Shown here piece after piece: positions 51,801 to 62,984 of a DNA stretch of 64,000 nucleotides. A model generated the notes under the pieces. It searched no databases, had not been told where the DNA came from, and saw nothing but the letters and a program-made list of their open reading frames with translations. This DNA is from Tigriopus japonicus (lineage: Eukaryota > Arthropoda > Copepoda > Harpacticoida > Harpacticidae): the NCBI GenBank assembly GCA_010645155.1, contig CM021316.1, forward strand, positions 11,764,290 to 11,828,289. Reading direction: 5' to 3'. A program made the position numbers and the translations under genes. Every line of letters begins with the position of its first letter. The stretch's first letter is position 1.

Positions 51801-53722
51801 CGCTTGAGAGATTGCGAGTTGGGTCCAATCGTGAATCGCGATTTGACTCGGCGGATTCGCACCGTGAACGGTATCACTGTGGACCGTAAAATTGTGAGGA
51901 ACGACATCAAGTTGGCCGCTAAAGTGGTCACCAACTTAGACAAGCGATGGAATCTCTGGCAGAACGATAGAAACGGCCAAAAGAATGGCTCTTCGGAAGA
52001 TCAAAATGGATCGGCCGAGGAAGCTATTGGTCTCGGCTCTTCCAATCCAGTTCTTGAAAACATCACCGACTACCTTATTGAAGAGGCTTCGGCCGAGGAG
52101 GAGGAACTTTTGGGAAAGAACAATGACCTCGAAGATGGGGAAGAAGGCGAGGAAGGCAACAGTATTGTCCGCGACGAGGAACTCATCAAGGTCTTGGACC
52201 GACTGTTATTCTACTTGCGCATCGTGCATTCCGTGGATTTTTACAACCACTCCGAATACCCCAACGAGGATGAGATGCCCAATCGTTGTGGCATCATGCA
52301 CGCCCGCGGAATCCCACCATCGAGTAACGTCACTCAGAACGAGATCGAAGACTATTCGGCTACCTTTGAGAAGAAAATGGGCAGTTTTCTCCAACCGCGA
52401 GCCGACCTCACCGAAGAAGAGGCCTCCAAATTGGGCATGAAGAATGAAGAGGACGAGGTGGAGAAGTTCATCCTGGCCAACACCCAAGAATTGGGCAAAG
52501 ATAAGTGGCTGTGTCCGTTGTCGGGCAAAAAGTTCAAGGCCGCAGATTTTGTGCGCAAGCACATCTTCAACAAACACAGTGAGAAGATCGAAGAGGTCAA
52601 AAAGGAGGTCCAGTACTACAACAACTACTTGAAAGATCCCAAGCGTCCTCAATTGCCGGAAAACCCTCAGAATAAGAGTGGAGGATCGGGTCGTCGCGAT
52701 GGACCTCCTTCGGCCAATCGAGGTGGACCGCACACAGGAGATCCGTAAGTTTCGTTGGATTTCATTGCCAACGAGTTCTGTGGTTCTAGTCGAGTTCGTT
52801 TCAACTGCATTGATCTATCGTTAGGTACAACTACAGTGGATTCCCAAGAGAAGCTACTAATTATCCTGTTTATGATCGTCCCGATCGAGGCTACAATGAG
52901 CCTCGTTACGGCGGTGACCGTGGATATCGTGGACGACGACCTGAACCCTATGGAGGCCGTGGCAGGTAAATCATTACCTTCAGTATTTTCAAGGCAAATG
53001 GTTTTAACCCCGGGAACTTTTGGTGAATGGATCTAAAGACCGCATCATCTGCTAGCTGTGGGACTAACTGCCCGAAGGGTCCCCCCTATTGGTCGTGTAA
53101 TCTTGTAAACTTCTCAAATTTCAGAGTTCGGGATAGGGTTGGAGGTCCTCCTGGTGGCGTTAGGTGAGCTTTTTACAAGCATTTGAGCCCAACTCAGACG
53201 TCCGCTTTGTTTCTGGCAATGCCTTTTTTGAATGAATGTTGTTACCTTAGTTGCATGGGCAAAGTCGCGACTTTCATGGCTCACTTAACAGAAAAGGACT
53301 TGCAAACTACTGCTTTTTTCAGAGTCACGCAGATTCAACCAGATCCACGGGGAACAGTTGATTATGGCGATGTCGATTTTGGTCATGATGTTGACCTGTT
53401 TTGATCTTCCAATGCTCAAACCATCAGGCATATTCGAATGTCAGGTGCGTCTTCCCATTTCTTCTTCTTCACTCTCCATACTTTTGGTTGGCTTTTTCTT
53501 TATTACTTGAACCCGTACTGATGGACATGACAAAAAACCTGGTGTTTTGAGCATAGTTTGGACAATGTTTGATTCCCTTTCACAAGTAGCGTTCCGCTTC
53601 GATTCTAATTGGTGCTGTTTTTTTTTTACCATTGCAGACATGATAATTATGCACCCCCTGGAGGAGGCAGACCCATCATCACCTATCGCGATTTGGATGC
53701 GCCCAGAGATGACGATTTTTGA
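48836..53722 (+). CDS. SRRT: ARS2 / Serrate RNA effector molecule (SRRT)
   Basis: ARS2 is a nuclear scaffold that binds the cap-binding complex and directs capped RNAs to processing, export or decay; in animals it also supports microRNA biogenesis. Exons are 48836-49167, 49692-49991, 50773-50983, 51051-52744, 52825-52965, 53125-53163 and 53638-53722. All have GT-AG borders and matching phases, giving 933 residues (human ARS2 is about 876). In order: an Arg/Gly/Tyr-rich N-terminus (1-160); the family N-terminal domain from [13 protein letters not shown] (about 165-290), with the hallmark KDEEW spanning the second junction; a long Lys/Glu linker (about 295-455); the RRM-like core from [10 protein letters not shown] (461); the [14 protein letters not shown] segment; a zinc-finger region (C769, H785, H790 in [17 protein letters not shown]); and a Gly/Arg/Tyr-rich tail ending [13 protein letters not shown] poly(A) signal AATAAA lies at 53873-53878. 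An alternative C-terminal exon is listed separately. Confidence 0.96.
49502..49582 (+). other. Possible poison or relic exon in ARS2 intron 1
   Basis: An 81-nt segment follows an acceptor (TTGCATTAG) and ends before a weak donor (AAA|GTACAT). Entered in the phase left by exon 1, it reads YQKQD, stop (TAA at 49518-49520), then [14 protein letters not shown]. The second part closely matches the Tyr/Gly/Arg style of ARS2 at this place. Its length is a multiple of three and its phases fit both neighbours, so inclusion would keep the frame except for the stop. It may be a regulated nonsense exon, a decayed exon, or coincidence. Confidence 0.35.
53323..53404 (+). CDS. SRRT: Alternative C-terminal coding exon of ARS2
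   Basis: After a strong polypyrimidine acceptor (TGCTTTTTTCAG) this exon accepts the phase-2 end of the 53125-53163 exon and reads 26 full codons to TGA at 53402-53404. It encodes a tail containing [13 protein letters not shown] and ending DVDLF. That fits the family's C-terminal signature (a DPR motif, an acidic stretch and a final Asp-aromatic end) as well as, or better than, the exon at 53638-53722. No AATAAA follows it before 53630. A good donor (GTCAG|GTGCGT at 53444/53445) lies 40 nt after the stop, so a transcript could include this exon and still splice to 53638, using the shared 3' end. Using this exon gives 932 residues. Confidence 0.6.
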
Positions 53723-54946
53723 ATTTAGCATTTCGTCGAAGCCCGACTTTTTCCATTCAATAGCTGCTTTCCTTACGTTCCGTTCATTTTGGAGGCGTAT
53801 TTCGTATTAAATAGGATGTCATTCGTCTCCTACGTAGAATTTGTCAATACATCGTCCTGATTTTGCTTCCGAAATAAAACTACCCTTATCTGTACGTATG
53901 ATAACCATGATGAAAGGACCTCATTTCGTGATAGATAATTATTTCATGGCGTGCACATCAATTCTCTGTTCTGAAAAAGTGACACATTGGTTGGACTCTA
54001 GATGGAGCCAATGTACTTTTAACGTGTACATGGGCCTTCTTTTTCCAGGCGGATCGGCCCGAAGGATCCGGTCTGGGCTCGAATCGGAGCCAATCACAAA
54101 GCTCGACTCAACCAATATGAACTCGCCTCGAGCTCAATTTCAGGCATGGAAACAGATTCGTGTGACCAGGAGGAGGCAAAATGGGGAGCGTTTGAATTAA
54201 ACCATTGAGGCCAGAAATTTTGAAACAAAGCAAAAGAAAGAGACATCTTGAGTGTTTATTTGTCTTGTGGGACTTGTTCAATCCTTGGTCATCAAAACAA
54301 AGAAGAAATGTTTAGAAATCTCTGAAACATAACCATTTTCAAATCATAAGATGAAAGCTGCCTGTTTCAATTCCACAAGAAACGAAAAAAATGGAGATGA
54401 ATAATGTCTGTAAGAAGTTAGCTGCTTTTGGTTTCGGTTTCTGTGTGGCTTTGTAGCGTTATTTCATGGAGCAAGAGTGTGAAAAAGTTCAACGGCTGGA
54501 TAAAACTTAGAATAACTCAAGCAAATGGGTCAAATTTGTAACAAATCGTCTTATTTGACGTAGTTTGACTGCTATTACATTGTTGGAGCTAGTCAATGCA
54601 ACATATTTCGTATAACTTCTTGAATTATGCCAAATTTTGACTTTTGCAAGTGTATGCACATTCTGAGCTAATCGGGACACTTGTCCACACTCTCACTCCA
54701 TGAAAAGGCGCATAAAAGTCACACTTCAATTACCTTACACCCATCAGCAAAAAGCTTTTGCTTGGTTATCACTAGTTCAAATGCAGTTTTCTCAAGCCTG
54801 AACACTCTCAGACAATTACTTACAATACTTCCAAGGACCGGTTGGAACAACCTATCCAAAGTTGGCCTGTTCGCAAAGTTTAGAATCAGCTTTAAAAGTG
54901 GTTGCCTTATGACGATCTCAAGTGGTCACAGCTATCTGTGCTGTGC
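53723..54946. other. ARS2 3' region and ARS2-NDPK spacer
   Basis: This interval starts with the ARS2 3' untranslated region; AATAAA at 53873-53878 probably marks its end. A further exon-like frame (54049-54208) with a strong acceptor is described under findings. From about 54210 to 54946 I see nothing recognisable. Confidence 0.5.
53873..53878 (+). terminator. Poly(A) signal AATAAA of ARS2
   Basis: A canonical AATAAA hexamer 150 nt after the stop codon of the last ARS2 exon, on the coding strand. Confidence 0.6.
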
Positions 54947-55276
54947 GCATACTCCACAGACCAAATAATGGCTAGACCTCGCTTCGTGCGAGAAAAAGGT
55001 GGACAACTTTGCTTCATCAGCTGGTACATAACACTACACCCCAAAATGGTGGGAATTTCGAAGTTTTCAAAATTTTGCCAGCGTGGCCAAATCCTGAACA
55101 AACTCAACGTACCGTACGTACTTTGTTCTTGACGCGAGCGAACGTCGTTTCTTCTGAGCACGCGGTCGCCCTGAGTTTTTGAAGCTAGCGCAGCTAGGCC
55201 AAGTGGTGTCACTTTTCTCTCGCCGACGGTACGGGCCAATGCGACATCTAGTCATTATATGATCTGTGGCATACTC
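54947..55276. mobile_element. MITE copy 1 (8-bp TSD, TIRs)
   Basis: A 314-bp element at 54955-55268 is flanked by perfect 8-bp direct repeats GCATACTC (54947-54954 and 55269-55276). Its ends are imperfect inverted repeats of about 24 bp, CACAGACCAAATAATGGCTA at the left against CACAGATCATATAATGACTA read inward from the right. A second copy of the same length lies at 60412-60725 and differs by seven substitutions by my count, with no indels. An 8-bp target duplication with a CA-start inverted repeat fits the hAT or P superfamilies; Merlin and Zisupton also make 8-bp duplications. It has no transposase, so it is non-autonomous. It ends about 266 bp upstream of the NDPK start codon. Confidence 0.9.
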
Positions 55277-55534
55277 GTTCATACTCGATCTTCGCCATGA
55301 ATCGCTCCATTTTCAGGCGAGACGGGTCATGAACACTGACATGGGACAAATCGCCGTGGTGTGATTACTGAGCCGATGGCCTGGCTTTCTCTGGCTTGGC
55401 TTGCCAGCCAATCATCTCAACTCGAAGTTAAAGCCACGCTTTTCTTTGATGCTTCACTTTCAATCCGGCACCGGAACCTCGCGGACGTGTGGCAATTTCT
55501 CGTCTCTCATTTCTGAGCTAACCTAACTGAAATT

Positions 55535-56363
55535 ATGGCCAACCAAGAACGAACCTTCATCATGATCAAGCCCGATGGTGTGCATCGTGGTCTTTTGGGC
55601 GATATCATCAAGCGATTCGAGCAGAAGGGCTTCAAATTGGTGGCCATGAAGTTCCAGCAGGTAAATATGACGGAGTCAAACTTACGTATTTGTTTCTAAC
55701 GGAACCAAACTGGCACGAAAAATACTCCATCTACCCCTAACTAATTAGTCTCCCTCACAATATGATTACTTGAAGTTTAAGTTTTAGTTGAATGAGTGTG
55801 AAAGAAAATGATGGGCGTAGCCTTGTCCGTGCGAGATTCATCTGGATGAAGGATGGACTTCGAATAACCCCTTGTCCTTTCGTACTTTGACTGTCACGCT
55901 ATTTCGAGATTAGTTTTACGATCGATGGATTAAGAGCGGTGTTGAACAACGCGAAACTCGCATTAGATCCTCACGATGTCCAACGTTCAATCTCTTTTCA
56001 TAAATTGATTTTGTTTTCGCATGATTTCAGGCTAGCCAAGAGCATCTCGAGAAGCACTACGAGGACTTGAAAGGCCGACCTTTCTTCGACGGACTCGTCA
56101 AGTATATGGCTTCGGGCCCCGTGTTGGCCATGGTCTGGGAGGGTTTGAATGTGGTGGCCACTGGCCGTGTCATGTTGGGCGAGACCAACCCCAAGGACTC
56201 GAAACCCGGCACCATTCGCGGCGATTTCTGTATCCAAGTGGGTCGTAACATTTGCCACGGATCGGATGCCGTGGAATCCGCCCAGAAGGAGATCGCCTTG
56301 TGGTTCAAGCCCGAGGAACTCGTGGATTGGAGTCCCGCTGCCATGAGCTGGATCTATGAATAG
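55535..56363 (+). CDS. Nucleoside diphosphate kinase (group I, NME1/awd type)
   Basis: NDPK transfers the gamma-phosphate from ATP to other nucleoside diphosphates through a phosphohistidine, keeping NTP pools balanced; group I enzymes are cytosolic hexamers. Exons are 55535-55660 (42 codons) and 56031-56363, joined in phase 0 over a 370-nt intron, giving 152 residues, the exact usual length. The start [16 protein letters not shown] is the family N-terminus. All key residues fall at standard numbers: K12, Y52, R88, T94, R105, N115, and the catalytic H118 in NICHGSD, with S120 after it. The protein ends SWIYE. It has no targeting peptide. ATTAAA at 56777-56782 is a possible poly(A) signal. A miniature transposon lies just upstream, in the likely promoter. 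Confidence 0.98.
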
Positions 56364-57351
56364 GTCTTCAAACTGTTCTCGGGTCCGTCGGTTTCGACGA
56401 GTACTTGGGAAGAGCCCGTCACAAAATCACAATCAACGTCATCGATAACTGAACCATCACTGAAAAAATTGAACGCGTCCGAGATTACGTCTCAAGCACG
56501 TTATAACTGCTAATTTTACCGAGTAGTGCGTGACCCTTTTTAAAGTTTTTAGGCTTTTTGGCCTGTTGGCTTGATTGATTTATCGTGTTTCCATGGAAAT
56601 ATACACAAACGTCGGATGCGTCCAAAATCAGTGGTTGCCTGTTTTGTTATGGTCTCGCAAATTTTTTAGTCAAAGCATTAGGTTAAGAGAAGAGAAGAAA
56701 AAAAATAAGTCTGTGTCCAAAAAAAAAAAAAACAATCAAATCAACCTCTACAACATGTTTAGCGGCAAATATTAATATTAAAGAAGTCAGCCCCAATCTC
56801 GACGTATGAATTGAATGGCAAATCCAAAACTATGGCGTTTTTGTTAATTCTTGGGTCGACGGTCAAAAGCTGTGGATCAAGAACCACTGGATTTGTCAAA
56901 TTTCAATCAACTTTTAAGTCATCAGAAAAAATGTAAAATTGAAAAATTAATGTTGCTTGTGTTGATGAACTATTTAATTCAATTTGAATAACAAATCCCT
57001 GAAAAAGAAAGGCGTCAGAAAGGTTGAATCTTGAGCACTAGTTGAATTTATCTTTTGCTTGTCAAGGATTTTTCTAGCCCACAAGATACCAGAAGTTTCA
57101 AGGAATACAAGAATGTTAAAAACAAGACCTGTTTATATTTGTTGTATGTTGCTTCCAAACTAAACATTGAAAATTTTGCATAATATTTTCAAACATTTTT
57201 TAGACATAAATATTGTTCAAGTAAAACACATCGATGAATGGGTCTTTTTATATTCCACTGGGGAATCTCAAAAGCTAATGCGAGAGTTGCATAAAAGCTC
57301 AATTTTGGCCACACACAACAGAAAAACTAGAAAATCGTTCAATATTTATCG
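56364..57351. other. NDPK 3' region and spacer
   Basis: The 3' untranslated region of NDPK, with an A-rich tract near 56695-56745 and a possible variant poly(A) signal ATTAAA at 56777-56782. Beyond that the spacer is AT-rich with no gene that I can support. Confidence 0.5.
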
Positions 57352-57523
57352 ACTAATAAATAAGGCTCGGAGACATATTCAGTTTTTCTGTGGAGCAGAA
57401 ATTCCAGACGTTCCAAGGAGTAGGGTCAGCTGACGATCAGCCAACAGCAAACACTACGTTGTGGAACGTCTGGGATTCTGCTCCACAGCAAAACTGAATA
57501 TTTCTCCGAGGCTTACTAATAAA
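57352..57523. mobile_element. Fold-back MITE with 9-bp TSD
   Basis: A 154-bp element (57361-57514) consists almost entirely of two inverted arms of about 53-55 bp that differ at only a few positions. The left arm begins TAAGGCTCGGAGACATATTC. The right arm, read inward, begins AAGCCTCGGAGAAATATTC. They surround a spacer of about 46 bp. Identical 9-bp direct repeats ACTAATAAA flank it at 57352-57360 and 57515-57523. Long inverted arms plus a 9-bp duplication are typical of Mutator-like (MULE) fold-back elements. No protein is encoded. Confidence 0.85.
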
Positions 57524-58213
57524 CAATAATCCGAGGTCGCATCATCAGCGTGACATTCTTTGTAAGAAATTCTGTTTTATATAAATCTTATGGAAAACTG
57601 TATTACGAATCGTCGAGGCCAACAATCAAAGGCTGAAAATAATTGGAAACAAGTTTGCATAGTTATGTTTTATCATAACTAGGTCTTTTGTACGACTATT
57701 TTTTTGCGGATTCTTCTTCTTTGAATAGAGCAAATCAATTGCCAAAACTATTTGACTGAAACTTTGTTTTCAGTTCTAGGACAAGTTATGAATTTTGGCT
57801 TTACTTTTTCAAAGAATTCTGTCGTACCCACTAAATCCATCGTAGCTCCTCAAATATCTATTACTTGCATTCCTATGCAATTCTGCCGATTTTATTTCTC
57901 GAAACAGGTCTGAGTGCGACAAGTCATTGTGAAACTTTTAGCTTGCTGAGACTGTGCTTTCGGAAACAAAAAAGTCTAATGTCAAAATAAGTAATGTGAT
58001 CTTCCCGTTTGTTAAGGTACTTCAGAATAACAAATGTATTTTGGAAAAAAGCTAGTTTGGATTCACCGTCTTTGAGTGAGTCACTCAAATTCAGTGTTAA
58101 ACCTTCAATTTTCCTAAATGTATTTGGCGTTCCAACTTCAAGGTATCAAGGTTGGGTTCAATGCAAAATAAGAATAGAAAATGCGACAAAAAACAAGTTG
58201 TTCTCTATTGGTT
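57524..58213. other. Spacer and likely SRP54 3' untranslated region
   Basis: AT-rich sequence. On the minus strand an AATAAA (57891-57896) lies about 320 nt past the SRP54 stop and could be its poly(A) signal. Nothing else is recognisable. Confidence 0.4.
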
Positions 58214-60403
<2,190 letters not shown>

Positions 60404-60733
60404 ATTAAACCCACAGACCATATAATGGCTAGACCTCGCTTCGTGCGAGAAAAAGGTGGACAACTTCGCTTCATCAGCTGGTACATAACACTACACCCCA
60501 AAATGGTGGGAATTTCGAACTTTTCAAAATTTTGCCAGCGTGGCCAAATCCTGAACATACTCAACGTACCGTACGTACTTTGTTCTTGACGCGAGCGAAC
60601 GTCGTTACTTCTGAGCACGCGGTCGCCCTGAGATTTTGAAGCTAGCGCAGCTGGGCCAAGTGGTGTCACTTTTCTCTCGCCGACGGTACGGGCCAATGCG
60701 ACATCTAGTCATTATATGATCTGTGATTAAACC
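60404..60733. mobile_element. MITE copy 2 (8-bp TSD, TIRs)
   Basis: A 314-bp element at 60412-60725 has perfect 8-bp target duplications ATTAAACC (60404-60411 and 60726-60733). It has the same inverted termini and the same orientation on the plus strand as the copy at 54955-55268. The left end here, CACAGACCATATAATGGCTA, pairs with the right end slightly better than in copy 1. It is about 98 percent identical to copy 1 by eye. It lies upstream of SRP54 (minus strand), about 560 bp from the start codon. Confidence 0.9.
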
Positions 60734-60759
60734 TACAAGGGACTGTACTACCTTTGAAA

Positions 60760-61589
60760 AAGCCTGACCAAATGTAGCTCTTTAGCGCTATATCTAGCTC
60801 TTTTTCTTGAGATTTAGCAAATTTAAGTCCAAATTGGAAGCACTTAACTCTTTTGGCTCTTTTAGCTCCTTTTGAAATATTTGGCCATTTTTTGATGGAA
60901 AAAAGAATTTTTATATAATTTTATAAAATAGGAACCACCCAAGAAAATGAGCACTGATGGATTTCAAGATCAATTTCGGCCATAGTTTGCCATTTTGGTG
61001 TTTAAGTGTCATAAAGCTTACCTCTAGTAAACTTCTCAAAGGGCAAGATACCCAATCTCAAAGCATAATATAGCAGCACTGCCCACTCGAAGTCCATTAT
61101 TAAAACATTGATGAAACTCGATTAAGATTAAGTTCGAGTGTTGCCATATTGGTTCTTCTTTAGGCCTTTGGTAAAACAGGTTAATACAACCTCCGTTTTA
61201 AAATAGCAATTGAACTTCGAATCAAAAAGGGCAAGACTCTCAAATCGAAACCCATCACTAAAAATGGGGCTTTTTCAAAATTGGATGTTTTTTCACAAAT
61301 GCAAAGGATTTTCCAAGACAATGGGCTCCAAGCCATACCTCCTCTTACTAAAAGATAAATAGCACTTTTTGGAAGTGTTTCACATTCTCCATTAAATGCC
61401 GGCTAAAACCTCCACCAATTCTCCACCAACCTCCTTTTGACAAGAAATTTTCCAATCAAGTTGAAATTGAGCAAGCGAGTTATGAATAACAAGCAGAACA
61501 ACTGGCAAGGTTAGCTCTTTTAGTTTCAAAATTTGCCTTTAAACCTGAGATTTTTGGCTCTTTTTGATCTCAAATAGTTGGTCACGCTG
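60760..61589. mobile_element. Possible degenerate hAT-like element
   Basis: The left edge reads AAGCCTGACCAAATG and the right edge, read inward on the minus strand, reads CAGCGTGACCAAC, so the ends share the pattern AGC-N-TGACCAA in inverted orientation. Both subterminal regions are full of TAGCTCTTT/GGCTCTTTT-type repeats, a style seen in hAT elements. The flanking 8-mers (CTTTGAAA and CGTAGAAT) do not match, so no target duplication is visible and there is no transposase ORF. It may be an old, damaged copy. Confidence 0.35.
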
Positions 61590-62984
61590 CGTAGAATTCA
61601 CATTCTTGAGTCGTGCCTCTGGTGAATGGTTTCGTCAGTAGCGCTACGGCAGGACCCAAGAAACAGGGTTGCGCCATTTGAATGAATCGCTCATAACACC
61701 GTTTACACCACCCCGTAATTTACAAATTAAGAGACATTACCGTTGATTCGGAGTTTGAAGCGCCACGACCTCATTTACTTTCTTTTCGAACTTCAGCGTG
61801 GCTTTCCTCATGGATTACGCGGCATCTGAACAACCCCAAGTATCAAAATATTTAATCAGGGGTGCCGCTACGCACTAGCTTGTAAATTAAAACAAGGTTT
61901 GAAGATTTTTTACGTTTATTTTTCTGACACTCTTTTTCAAAAAACCCCAGACACCACGGTCAACTAAATTCGCACGTACGTCTTCTAGAAGACTAGGTAC
62001 TGTTTTGTTCATACTAAATACGGTAGATTGGCTGGTTCGAGAGTCTGTTGTTCTTGCATTTGTTCCAGGACATTGATTCCATCTTCGAAACACGGGGGAA
62101 TGCAGTCACGCCTGCCGGCTACACGGACAAAAATGATAATTTCTCGTGCACAGGGACACTTCCGGTTGTGTTGTTACAAAAATACTGATGATTGAATCGA
62201 AAATAGGGGAAATACAGTTGAACCCAACGGTAGCTGGTTACATACAAAGGGATGAGAGTTAGTAGAAGAGGGGCGTGTGTATGTGTAGAGGAGGGAACGG
62301 AGGAGGAAAAGAAGGCCGTCATTCAGAGATGTCCTGCTACTTTCACGAAGTGCAAAAGTAGAGTTAGTACGAGAGCAAAAGTAGAGTTAGTACGAGATTA
62401 TTCGAAGATGTTGTTTCCGTTGAATCCAACCCGGGCGACAAGTCTGATGAGAGGAAGTGAGGGAAGTGAATCAAAGACGCACAGGTGTCACTCCGATGAA
62501 GAAGCAGAACAATTGTCGCGAACTTTCTTTCGATCACATTCACACATCCATCCAATCGTTGTGTTCTCGCTCGGGGAGTTGTATCTGTGGCATCAGAATT
62601 TTTTGAAGGTTGTGGTCATCCACCATCCGCCACAGCCCTCGAGGACGAACTGGTGCAAGCGCTTCGCCCCATGAAAGCGTTATTGTGAGGAGATTGCGTG
62701 GTAGGTGGATGCGTTCACGGGTTGATGGGCTGTGCGCCTGATGTTGAGAGGCCCGTTCATCCGTCAGAGGGAGATGTTCGCGTGGACGGGGAATTTGAAG
62801 GAAAGAGGTTGTGCGCACTGAAAACACTGGTCGTCTTTGGATGGATCCGACCAAAATCGCTCCGATAATGGAGGACTTGATCAGGTTCAAGTTTTTGTAC
62901 AAAAACATATAATAGGAGATGATCTTTCAGGAATATATGTTGTCAAGTGGGGATGATGATGAGACGGTTGAGCAAAAGGCTCAC
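61590..62984. other. Spacer and possible 3' untranslated region of the acidic-protein gene
   Basis: No supported gene. It contains a 23-bp tandem duplication (62352-62397) and chance open frames on both strands. The part nearest 62984 is presumably the 3' untranslated region of the minus-strand gene. I do not see a canonical poly(A) hexamer close to its stop. Confidence 0.4.
62352..62397. repeat. 23-bp direct tandem duplication
   Basis: The unit starting GCAAAAGTAGAGTTAGTACG occurs twice, exactly adjacent (62352-62374 and 62375-62397), with no mismatch. Confidence 0.9.

Noticed and set aside
54955..55239. Open frame of about 95 codons on the minus strand inside both copies of the 314-bp element
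   Set aside because: Six of the seven differences between the copies change the amino acid, there is no domain, and the frame runs into the inverted termini. It behaves as non-coding sequence that happens to be open.
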